Origin: Stenotrophomonas_A sp035629025 | Lineage (GTDB): Bacteria; Pseudomonadota; Gammaproteobacteria; Xanthomonadales; Xanthomonadaceae | NCBI GenBank assembly: GCA_035629025.1 | Contig: DASPIU010000009.1 | Location: forward strand, 62,001 to 126,000 | Length of the DNA stretch: 64,000 bases | Reading direction: 5' to 3' | The notes under the pieces: model-generated | What the model was told of the DNA's origin: nothing | Seen by the model: only the letters and a program-made list of their open reading frames with translations | The model's database searches: none | Translations under genes and position numbers: made by a program | Shown: piece by piece, positions 16,826 through 24,195 of the stretch | Layout of the letters: each line of letters begins with the position of its first letter | Numbering within the stretch: the first letter of the stretch is position 1

Positions 16826-16850
16826 GGTCGCGGCTGAAGCCCCTCCTACA
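16826..16850. repeat. GTAG-type REP half-element upstream of bufA
   Basis: GGTCGCGGCTGAAGCCCCTC followed by CTACA, a single REP half. The rest of the 231-bp gap between the rcnB-like gene and bufA shows no gene. Confidence 0.7.
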
Positions 16851-16955
16851 AAGGTGCCTGATGCGAGCCCGGATAGCACACGCACAACCGCGCGAGCCAT
16901 CCCCGCGACGACGCGCTAAGCTGCGCGCGGCTCCCAACATCCCGAGAGGTTCGCC

Positions 16956-17351
16956 ATGCCCGCCCCGACCGCACACCGGACCGCCAGCCGCGTCATCCTC
17001 GGCGTCACCCTCGCCAGCGGCAGCCTGGCCGCCGGCCCGTCCCTGGCCATGACCGAACTGGCCCAGGGCTACGCACTGGCCACCAGCGCACCACCCACCA
17101 CCGCGCCGACTCCGACCACTCCGCCACCCACCGGGCAAACCCCACCACCGGCCGCGGCCGGCGCCGAGCCCCGCCACGCCGAGGGCAAGTGCGGCAGCGA
17201 AGGCAAGTGCGGCAGCGAAGCCATGGCCGCGGAACACAAGACCACCGATGCCCAGCCGCCCGCCAGGCACAAGGACAAGGACGCCAACGCCACTTCGGAC
17301 AAGGGCATGGAAGGCAAGTGCGGCGAAGGCAAGTGCGGTGGCAGTCCCTGA
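16956..17351 (+). CDS. bufA: Bufferin-type copper-binding RiPP precursor (EGKCG repeats)
   Basis: A 131-residue exported precursor. It has a hydrophobic leader 1-31, the MTELAQGYALA segment typical of the family, a Pro/Thr/Ala-rich linker, and a charged C-terminal part. Four EGKCG motifs lie in two pairs: Cys79 and Cys85, Cys122 and Cys127. In characterised relatives (HvfA of Haemophilus, bufferins of Caulobacter) the EGKCG cysteines are converted to copper-binding heterocycles by a DUF692 enzyme. Here such an enzyme and its partner follow directly. The precursor class is secure from motifs and context; the exact modification is not known. Confidence 0.85.
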   Translation: MPAPTAHRTASRVILGVTLASGSLAAGPSLAMTELAQGYALATSAPPTTAPTPTTPPPTGQTPPPAAAGAEPRHAEGKCGSEGKCGSEAMAAEHKTTDAQPPARHKDKDANATSDKGMEGKCGEGKCGGSP

Positions 17352-18225
17352 GCCCTCGCCGGCGCCAGCGCGCCAGCCCGCTCGCTCTGCGGTCGGCCTG
17401 GGCCTGCGCCGCTCCCTGCTAGACGAACTGCTGGCCGCACCCGCGCCGCCCTTCGACTTCCTCGAATGCGCCCCGGACAACTGGGTCGGCATTGGTGGTT
17501 TGGCCGCCGAGCAGCTGCACACCCTGTCGCAACGCCATCCGCTGACCTGCCACGGCCTGTCGCTGTCGCTGGGTGGCGTGGCGCCGCTGAATGTTGGCTT
17601 CCTGCAAGCCACGCGGCGCTTTCTCGACCGCCATCATGTCGCGCTCTACAGCGAACACCTGAGCTGGTGCGACGACGGTGCGCAGTTGTACGAACTGCTG
17701 CCGCTGCCGCATAGCGAAGAAGCCGTGCGCCATGTCGCCGCGCGCATTGGCACGGTGCAGGACATCCTCGGCCGGCGCATCGCCATCGAAAACGTCTCGC
17801 GCTATCTCGACCTGCCGGTCGGGCCCGGCGACAGCCCGCTGACCGAAGCCGAATTCGTCCGCGCGGTGCTGGATGAAGCCGATTGCGACCTGCTGCTGGA
17901 CGTCAACAACGTGCAGGTCAACGCATTGAACTTCGGCCAGGACGCGCAAGCCTTCATTGCCGCCATGCCCAGCGCGCGCATCACCTGCCTGCACGTGGCC
18001 GGACATGACGAGGATGCCTCCGGGCTGCGCATCGACACCCATGCGCAGCCGGTCAATGCCCCGGTGTGGTCACTGCTGGCGCATGCGTATCGCTGCCATG
18101 GCCTGCGCCCGACCCTGCTCGAACGCGACAGCCAGATTCCGCCACTGGCCGAACTGGCGCACGAACTGGCGCGGATTCGCCAGGTGCAACAGGAAGCCGA
18201 CGCCAGCGCGAGCGCGGCGCTGTGA
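17338..18225 (+). CDS. bufB: DUF692/MNIO-family RiPP-modifying iron oxygenase
   Basis: A 295-residue TIM-barrel enzyme of the multinuclear non-haem iron family. Candidate metal ligands are seen in CHGLSLSLGG, YSEHLSW, IENVSRYL, LLLDVNNVQVNA, HVAGHDE and LLERDSQIPP, the standard order for DUF692. It is expected to oxidise the EGKCG cysteines of the precursor. I place the start at GTG 17338, inside the bufA tail (14-bp overlap), since the upstream frame is an Arg/Thr-rich shadow of bufA. Translational coupling would fix a low enzyme to precursor ratio. Confidence 0.85.
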   Translation: MAVPEPSPAPARQPARSAVGLGLRRSLLDELLAAPAPPFDFLECAPDNWVGIGGLAAEQLHTLSQRHPLTCHGLSLSLGGVAPLNVGFLQATRRFLDRHHVALYSEHLSWCDDGAQLYELLPLPHSEEAVRHVAARIGTVQDILGRRIAIENVSRYLDLPVGPGDSPLTEAEFVRAVLDEADCDLLLDVNNVQVNALNFGQDAQAFIAAMPSARITCLHVAGHDEDASGLRIDTHAQPVNAPVWSLLAHAYRCHGLRPTLLERDSQIPPLAELAHELARIRQVQQEADASASAAL

Positions 18226-18983
18226 GCCCCTTGCAACAGCAGCAGATCGCCTTTGCCGCGCACCTGCGCGACCCGCAGACACACGCGCTTCCAGCCGGCG
18301 TGGACCCGCAACGCGCGGCGCTCTACCGGCGCCTGTTCCGCAACAACATTGCGCAGCTGCTGGCGCGCAACTTCCCGGTGATCCATGCCAGCGTGGCAGC
18401 GCCGGCGTGGTCGCAGGTGGTGGACGACTTCTGCCGCACGCATCCCGCGCGCACGCCGGTGTTCCCGCGCATCGGTGGCGAGTTCGTCGCCTTCCTGCAA
18501 CAGCGCCAGGCCCCTGCCGAGGCACCGTGGCTGGCCGAACTGGCCCGCCACGAATGGATGGAGCTGGAGTTGCGCATCGATGACACGCCGCTGCCGGCGC
18601 ACGACCCGCAAGGTGACCTGCTGGCTGGGGTGCCGGTCTGCTCGCCCTGGTTGCGCGTGGCGTGCTACCAGTGGCCGGTGCAACACATCGGCCCGGCCAA
18701 CACGCCGCTGCAAGCGCCCGCCACGCCGACCTGGCTGCTCGCCCGGCGTGGCGCCGATGGTCAGGTGCGCTTTGCCGAACTCAACGCCTGGGCGGCGCGC
18801 CTGCTGGAACTGCTTGCCGAGCCCGGCCCCGGCAGCGGCGAACAACGCCTGCGCCGGCTCGCAGCGGAAGCAGGCGCGGCCAGCGACGCCGCGTTTGCCG
18901 CACAGGCACGGGCGCTGCTGCAGCAATTACACGCGCAGGGCAGCGTGCTCGGTAGCCGCATCGACAGCGCTGGCGGCGGCTGA
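18222..18983 (+). CDS. bufC: DUF2063-family partner protein of the MNIO enzyme
   Basis: A 253-residue protein with the DUF2063 N-terminal pattern LQQQQIAFAAHLRDP...RAALYRRLFRNNIAQLLARNFPVIHAS, then DDFCRTHPARTPVFPRIGGEFVAFL and ARHEWMELEL. In the Haemophilus and Caulobacter systems this partner (HvfC/BufC) binds the DUF692 enzyme and presents the precursor. The GTG start overlaps the bufB stop (GTGA). No DoxX-like bufD follows; the next gene is RNase T. Confidence 0.82.
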   Translation: MSPLQQQQIAFAAHLRDPQTHALPAGVDPQRAALYRRLFRNNIAQLLARNFPVIHASVAAPAWSQVVDDFCRTHPARTPVFPRIGGEFVAFLQQRQAPAEAPWLAELARHEWMELELRIDDTPLPAHDPQGDLLAGVPVCSPWLRVACYQWPVQHIGPANTPLQAPATPTWLLARRGADGQVRFAELNAWAARLLELLAEPGPGSGEQRLRRLAAEAGAASDAAFAAQARALLQQLHAQGSVLGSRIDSAGGG

Positions 18984-19030
18984 AACACACCGTTCGCAGC
19001 AAACTGGCGCGCGGGGCGACCTGCTAGGCT

Positions 19031-19672
19031 ATGTCGATGAATGACCACGTTGAAACCACTGGCCCGACCATCGTGACCCCGATGTCGCGGCGCTTCCGCG
19101 GCTACCTGCCGGTCGTGGTGGACGTGGAGACCGGCGGCTTCGACTGGAACCGCCATGCGCTGCTGGAAATCGCCGCGGTGCCGATCGAGATGGACGAGAA
19201 CGGCCTGCTGTTCCCGGGCCAGACCAGCAGCGCGCACGTGGTGCCGGCGCCGGGCACCGACATCGATCCCAAGTCGCTGGAAGTGACCGGCATCATCCTC
19301 GACCATCCGTTTCGCTTCGCCAAGGAAGAAAAGGCCGCGCTGGACCACGTCTTCGCGCCAGTGCGCGCCGCGGTGAAGAAGTATGGCTGCCAGCGCGCGA
19401 TCCTCGTCGGCCACAACGCGCACTTCGACCTGAACTTCCTCAATGCCGCGGTGGCGCGTACCGCGCACAAGCGCAACCCGTTCCATCCCTTCAGCGTGTT
19501 CGACACCGTCACCCTGGCCGGCATCGCCTACGGCCAGACCGTGCTGGCCCGTGCCGCACAGGCCGCGGGGCTGAGCTGGAATGCCGCCGACGCACACAGC
19601 GCGGTGTACGACACCGAACAGACCGCGCAACTGTTCTGCAAGATCGCCAACGCCTGGCCACGGATGGACTGA
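19031..19672 (+). CDS. rnt: Ribonuclease T
   Basis: A 213-residue DEDDh 3'-5' exoribonuclease: Exo I VVVDVETGGFDW, Exo II VGHNAHFDLNFLNAA, Exo III DAHSAVYDTEQTA with the catalytic His. The aromatic-rich PFHPFSVFDT segment is characteristic of RNase T, which trims tRNA 3' ends (CCA turnover) and other stable RNAs. The start is 47 bp after bufC. It need not belong to the bufferin operon functionally. Confidence 0.92.
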   Translation: MSMNDHVETTGPTIVTPMSRRFRGYLPVVVDVETGGFDWNRHALLEIAAVPIEMDENGLLFPGQTSSAHVVPAPGTDIDPKSLEVTGIILDHPFRFAKEEKAALDHVFAPVRAAVKKYGCQRAILVGHNAHFDLNFLNAAVARTAHKRNPFHPFSVFDTVTLAGIAYGQTVLARAAQAAGLSWNAADAHSAVYDTEQTAQLFCKIANAWPRMD

Positions 19673-19695
19673 CGGCCGCGCGCCGGTCGCCGTAC

Positions 19696-22600
19696 TCAGC
19701 CCAGGCAGACGCGGTCGCGGCCCTGGCGCTTGGCCTCGTACAGCGCATGGTCGGCGCGCTGCATCAGCGATGAGCCGGATTCGTCCTCACGCAATTCAGC
19801 CACGCCGGCACTGAAAGTCACCCGCGACTCCTCGACGCCGCCCCAACCAGTCCGCGCATGGAACATCTCGCGAACCCTGGCACAGACGCGCTCGGCTTCC
19901 GCCAGTGGCGTGTCGCTGAGCAGAATGGCGAATTCTTCGCCACCCAGTCGCGCCGGCAGGTCGGAGGCGCGGCAGGCAGCGGTCAGCAGCGCACCGACAT
20001 CGTGCAGCACGGCATCGCCGGTGGCATGCGAATGGCGGTCGTTGATCTGCTTGAAATGGTCGATGTCCAGGATCACCAGCGATAGCGGCCGACCGCTGCG
20101 GCGCGCGCGACTGAGGTCGCGGGCCAGCGCCTCGTCGAACTGACGGCGGTTCGGCAAACCGGTGAGCGCGTCCTCGTGGGCCTGGCGCTCGAAGGCATCC
20201 GAGCGCAGACGCAGGCGGGTCAGCAGCTCGCTCTTTTCCTGGTTGGCCAGCAGCAGACGCTGGGCCTGCTGCTGCAGGTCATGGGTGCGCTCGCGCACCA
20301 GTCGCGCCAGGCGTTCGTTGCGGCGCTTGTAGCGCTGGATGCCGAAGCGATACAAGCCGGCCAGCAGCAGGGCCAGGGCCAGTGCACCCACCACCTGCAC
20401 GTCATGGCGCTGCCACCATAGCGGCGCGACAGCGAAGTTCAGCACCGCTTCGCGTTCGCTCCAGCGGCCGCCCGGATGTCGCGCCGACACATGCAGCGTG
20501 TAATCACCTGGCGCCAGGCCGATGAACTCGACGTTGCGCTGGCGGCCGCGCTCGATCCACTCGCCGCCCAGGCCCTCCACGCGCGTGCGGTACTCGATGC
20601 GCTCGGACAGCAGGTAGCTCAGGCCCACGTAGGTCACCGACAGACGGCGACGGCTGGGCACCTGCAACTGCGGCACGGTCTGCCAGGGCTGCGGCTGGCC
20701 GTCCAGCTGCACGCTTTCGATGACCGGCGGCGGCGGTGTGCGTTCGCGCATCGCTTCCAGGCGCGTCGGGTCCAGCGTGGCCAGACCGCCGGCGGTCGCC
20801 ACCCATAGCCGGCCATCGCGGCGCACCAGCGCGGCCGGCGAGGAGCTGCCGTTGGCCTGCGAGTTGGCCATGCCGTCCATTTCGTTGAAGTGTTCCACCG
20901 CGATCCGCGGCTCGCGGCCATCGGCCACCGCGTTGAGCGCGGCCCGGCTGGTGCGCAACAGCCCGCGGTTGCTGCTCACCCAAAGGTTGTTGTCGTGGTC
21001 GGCGACCATCTGGAACACCGCGTCCACCGGCAGCCCCTGTTCCAGGCCCACGCGCGCCAGCTGGCCGTCGCGGTAGCGGTACAGGCCGCGGTCGGTGGCG
21101 ATCCACATGTCGGTGCCGCTGCGATGGAAACCGAACACCGTGCGCGCACCGCCCAGCGGTTCCAGTGCCGGCCGCTCGACGTGGCCGCCACGCAGCACGC
21201 GCACGCCTTCAATGGTGCCGATCCACAGCGCGCCGCGGCTGCTGGCCAGGCTGGTGATCAGCCCGCTCGGCACGCCGGGCCCCTGCAGCAGGCGCGGGCC
21301 ATTGGCTTCCATCGCGACCACACCGTGCTGGCTGCCGATCCAGACCTTGCCGGCGTCGTCCACGGTGATCGCGCGGATGTTGCCGGCCGGCAGCTCGGCG
21401 TTGAACCCGTAGTGACGCAGGCCGGCATCGTTGATCCGATACACGCCGTCGCCGTAAGTGCCGACCCACAGATTGCCGGCGCGGTCTTCGGCGAGGCTGA
21501 GCACCGCCGGTGCGCGCCCGTTGCTGACCGGCAGCGGATAGTGGCGAATCCCGCCGTCGTCCGCGATCACATCCAGGCCGGTCGAACTGCCGACCCACAA
21601 ACGCCCGCGACGGTCTTCGAGCACGCTGCGGGTGTAGTCGCCGCTCAGGCCATCGCGCCGGGAGACATTGGCGATGAGGGTTTCGCGCAGGCGGAACAGG
21701 CCGGCATTGGCACCAACCCAGATGCTGCCCTCGGCATCCTCGAACAGGCTGCCGATGCGCCCGCCAGGGATCGCCACGCTGGGAGGAAAGCGCTCCACAC
21801 CACGCCGGCCAATGCGGAACAGGCCATTGTTCTCGGTGCCGACCCACAGTTCGCCGCGGCGATCCTGCAGCAGCGCGGTGAGATGGCCCTGCCCCGGCAC
21901 GCGGTGCTTGAGCACCGCTTCGCCCTCTTCGACGCGATACAGGCCATCGCCAGCGGCGATCCACAAGGCGCCATCCGGGGCGACGTACGGCCAGGCCAGG
22001 CCCGGCGGCAGTTGGAAACTTTCGGGCGCGCGATGGAAGCTGCCATCGGTGTCGCGGTAGACCAGCCCGTCGAAGGTGCCGACCCAGACCCGATCGCGCG
22101 CATCCACGGCCAGGCGCATGTAGCTCACCGCCAGCGGCAGGTCCGGCGGCGGTGGCAGATAGACGAGCTTGCCGGCGGCATCCAGGTAGCCCAGGCCGTT
22201 GCCTTCAAACAGCAGCCACAGCCGGCCCTGGCTGTCGGTCTGCATGGCCTGGATGATGACCTGCGGCGCCGGCGCCTGGTGCGGCCACCAGCGCCAGGTG
22301 TTGCTGGCCGGCTCGAAACGGCCGACGTTGCCGCGCGAATCGCTGAGCCACAGCTGCCCGCGGGCATCGATGAACAAGGTGCCGACGCCGTTGTCGAGCA
22401 GGCCCGGCCGGGTGCCGCGGTCGATCACCGAGAACTCCAGCCCGTTGTAGCGCACCAGCCCTTCCCAGGTGGCAAACCACAGATGGCCTTCGCCGGTCTG
22501 GGCGATGGCGCGGATGGAGTTGTGCGGCAAGCCCTCGCGCGAGGTCCACACGTCGATGGCGTAGTCGCGCAGCGGCGGCGCGGCGCTGCTGGGGGCGTGG

Positions 22601-22770
22601 GCCGAGGCCAGGGCCGGCAGCAGCGCCAGGAGCGCACTCAGCCACAGCCAGCGCGACGCCAGCCGAAATGCGCCGGTCCCCGGTCCCGGCAAGCACCACC
22701 GCCACATGGAAGTCATCAGTCGCGCGAGCAAGGACGAAGGCATACAAGAGACAGGCAAGAACCGGGCCAC
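19696..22770 (-). CDS. Two-component-regulator-propeller diguanylate cyclase
   Basis: A 1024-residue membrane sensor with an N-terminal signal/anchor (about 35-58). A long periplasmic beta-propeller region follows, made of repeated reg_prop units (LWFATWEGLVRYNG, LWVGTYGDGVYRI, VWIGSQHGVVAME), then a Y_Y_Y domain (about 715-780). Next come a transmembrane helix (about 790-807), a coiled coil with LQQQAQRLLLANQEKSELLTRL, and a C-terminal GGDEF domain. The active site is GGEEF (about 942-946), and RASD five residues before it is a c-di-GMP inhibitory I-site. It should make c-di-GMP in response to an unknown periplasmic ligand. ATGs at codons 10, 19 or 22 are alternative starts. It begins 25 bp after rlmB on the same strand. 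Confidence 0.85.
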   Translation of the reverse strand: MARFLPVSCMPSSLLARLMTSMWRWCLPGPGTGAFRLASRWLWLSALLALLPALASAHAPSSAAPPLRDYAIDVWTSREGLPHNSIRAIAQTGEGHLWFATWEGLVRYNGLEFSVIDRGTRPGLLDNGVGTLFIDARGQLWLSDSRGNVGRFEPASNTWRWWPHQAPAPQVIIQAMQTDSQGRLWLLFEGNGLGYLDAAGKLVYLPPPPDLPLAVSYMRLAVDARDRVWVGTFDGLVYRDTDGSFHRAPESFQLPPGLAWPYVAPDGALWIAAGDGLYRVEEGEAVLKHRVPGQGHLTALLQDRRGELWVGTENNGLFRIGRRGVERFPPSVAIPGGRIGSLFEDAEGSIWVGANAGLFRLRETLIANVSRRDGLSGDYTRSVLEDRRGRLWVGSSTGLDVIADDGGIRHYPLPVSNGRAPAVLSLAEDRAGNLWVGTYGDGVYRINDAGLRHYGFNAELPAGNIRAITVDDAGKVWIGSQHGVVAMEANGPRLLQGPGVPSGLITSLASSRGALWIGTIEGVRVLRGGHVERPALEPLGGARTVFGFHRSGTDMWIATDRGLYRYRDGQLARVGLEQGLPVDAVFQMVADHDNNLWVSSNRGLLRTSRAALNAVADGREPRIAVEHFNEMDGMANSQANGSSSPAALVRRDGRLWVATAGGLATLDPTRLEAMRERTPPPPVIESVQLDGQPQPWQTVPQLQVPSRRRLSVTYVGLSYLLSERIEYRTRVEGLGGEWIERGRQRNVEFIGLAPGDYTLHVSARHPGGRWSEREAVLNFAVAPLWWQRHDVQVVGALALALLLAGLYRFGIQRYKRRNERLARLVRERTHDLQQQAQRLLLANQEKSELLTRLRLRSDAFERQAHEDALTGLPNRRQFDEALARDLSRARRSGRPLSLVILDIDHFKQINDRHSHATGDAVLHDVGALLTAACRASDLPARLGGEEFAILLSDTPLAEAERVCARVREMFHARTGWGGVEESRVTFSAGVAELREDESGSSLMQRADHALYEAKRQGRDRVCLG

Positions 22771-22795
22771 GCCGCGGTAGCGGCGGGCCGCCGGC

Positions 22796-23542
22796 TCAGC
22801 CCTGGCGCTGGCGCACCGCCTCGAACAGGGTCACGCCCGCGGCGACCGAGACGTTGAGACTCTCGATTTCGCCGGGCATCGGGATGCGGACCAGGCCGTC
22901 GCAGTGCTCGCGGGTCAGCCGGCGCAGGCCGTCGGCCTCGCCGCCGAGCACCAGCGCGACGTTGCCGCGCAGGTCCAGCGAGTACAGCGAATCGCCGGCC
23001 TCGCCGGCCAGGCCATAGATCCACACGCCCAGTTTCTGCAGGTCGCGCAGGCAGCGCGACAGGTTGGTCACCGCGACCACCGGGATGCGGTCGGCGGCGC
23101 CGGCCGAGGTCTTGCGCACCGTGGCGTTGACCGTGGCCGACTTGTCCTTGGGGATGATCACCGCGGTGACCCCGGCCGCCGCGGCGCTGCGCAGGCAGGC
23201 GCCAAGGTTGTGCGGGTCCTGCACACCGTCGAGCACCAGCAGCAGCGCCTTGCCTTCGGCGGCCTCGACCAGGCCGGCGAGCTCGGTCTCGGCCCAGGTG
23301 CGCGCGGCCGCATAGCGGGCGGCCACGCCCTGGTGGCGCACCGCGCCGCCGACGCCATCGAGCGCCTGGGTGTTGACGCGGCGCACGTCGATGCCCTTGC
23401 GGCGGGCGTTCTCTTCGATTTCCTGCAGGCGCGGATTCTTGCTGCCGGCTTCGACCAGCACCTCGCGCACGTGGTCGGCGTCGTTTTCAATCGAGGAGGC
23501 GACGGCGTTGACGCCGACGATCCATTGGTTCTGCTTGCTCAT
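22796..23542 (-). CDS. rlmB: 23S rRNA (guanosine-2251-2'-O)-methyltransferase
   Basis: A 248-residue SpoU/TrmH-family enzyme. An N-terminal substrate-binding domain (NQWIVGVNAVASSIEND) is followed by the knotted catalytic domain. Motif 1 is LDGVQDPHNLGACLRSAAAAGV, motif 2 LVLGGEADGLRRLTREHCD, motif 3 IPMPGEIESLNVSVAAGV. It methylates G2251 in the P-loop of 23S rRNA. In many proteobacteria rlmB sits beside rnr, and here only a small GFA gene lies between them. Confidence 0.92.
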   Translation of the reverse strand: MSKQNQWIVGVNAVASSIENDADHVREVLVEAGSKNPRLQEIEENARRKGIDVRRVNTQALDGVGGAVRHQGVAARYAAARTWAETELAGLVEAAEGKALLLVLDGVQDPHNLGACLRSAAAAGVTAVIIPKDKSATVNATVRKTSAGAADRIPVVAVTNLSRCLRDLQKLGVWIYGLAGEAGDSLYSLDLRGNVALVLGGEADGLRRLTREHCDGLVRIPMPGEIESLNVSVAAGVTLFEAVRQRQG

Positions 23543-23631
23543 GCGGGCGCGGGCGACAGGGGGGAGCTAATGGTAGGGGTTATGGGGGCGGCTGGCACGG
23601 GCGGTGTGCCTTCCGCCTCCCGCCCCCTCCC

Positions 23632-23694
23632 TGTAGGAGCGGCTTCAGCCGCGACCGAGGGTTCCGGGGGGTCGCGGCTGAAGCCGCTCCTACA
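23632..23694. repeat. Paired inverted REP element
   Basis: TGTAGGAGCGGCTTCAGCCG, a short linker, then the reverse complement ending CTACA. It is followed at about 23700 by another CTCCTACAAC fragment. It fills the rlmB-GFA gap; no gene seen. Confidence 0.85.
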
Positions 23695-23733
23695 GAGCCC
23701 CTCCTACAACGGCCCCAGCACATTGCGCGGGCA

Positions 23734-24183
23734 TCAATCGGTGTCATGGTCCGGATGCTGATGGGAGACCAGATCGGCCAGAAATGGCGTTTCCTCCACG
23801 TCGTCCTCGGTCCGCGTGCCAGGCAGGTCGGCCAGGGTATCGATGAAGGGTAGCCGCCCCTCCAGCCCGTATTGCCGACGCGGCGCAATGGCGCCGGGGT
23901 CGTCGAAGGCCCCGTGCGCCACCGCCATGCCGTTGGGCGCCTCGTAGGTCAGCGGGGTGCCGCAGTCGGCGCAAAAGCCGCGCTGCACCCGGTTGGACGA
24001 GGCAAAGTGCCGCGGCGCCCCGCGCGTCCAGGCGAAGTTCGTGCCGCGCACCGATACCAGCGGCGCGAAGTAGGCGCCGAAGGCTTTCTGGCACATCCGG
24101 CAATGGCAGATCGAGGCTTGCAGCTCACCTTCGACCCGGAAGCGCACCGCGCCGCATTGGCATCCGCCGCTGTAGCTCGCCAT
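23734..24183 (-). CDS. GFA-family zinc-binding protein
   Basis: A 149-residue protein with the cysteine pattern of the glutathione-dependent formaldehyde-activating (GFA/CENP-V) family: CQCGAVRF, CHCRMCQKAFG and FCADCGTPLTY, which bind two structural/catalytic zincs. The function in formaldehyde metabolism is doubtful for most members. The C-terminus is unusually acidic/His-rich (VSHQHPDHDTD). It lies 12 bp downstream of rnr on the same strand. Confidence 0.8.
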   Translation of the reverse strand: MASYSGGCQCGAVRFRVEGELQASICHCRMCQKAFGAYFAPLVSVRGTNFAWTRGAPRHFASSNRVQRGFCADCGTPLTYEAPNGMAVAHGAFDDPGAIAPRRQYGLEGRLPFIDTLADLPGTRTEDDVEETPFLADLVSHQHPDHDTD

Positions 24184-24195
24184 CGCCGTGACTCC

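Noticed and set aside
16745..16955. A copper-responsive operator (CopY/CueR-type palindrome) upstream of bufA
   Set aside because: Only a terminator-like stem and a REP half are visible; no convincing -10/-35 with dyad was found, so regulation of the bufferin operon is left open.
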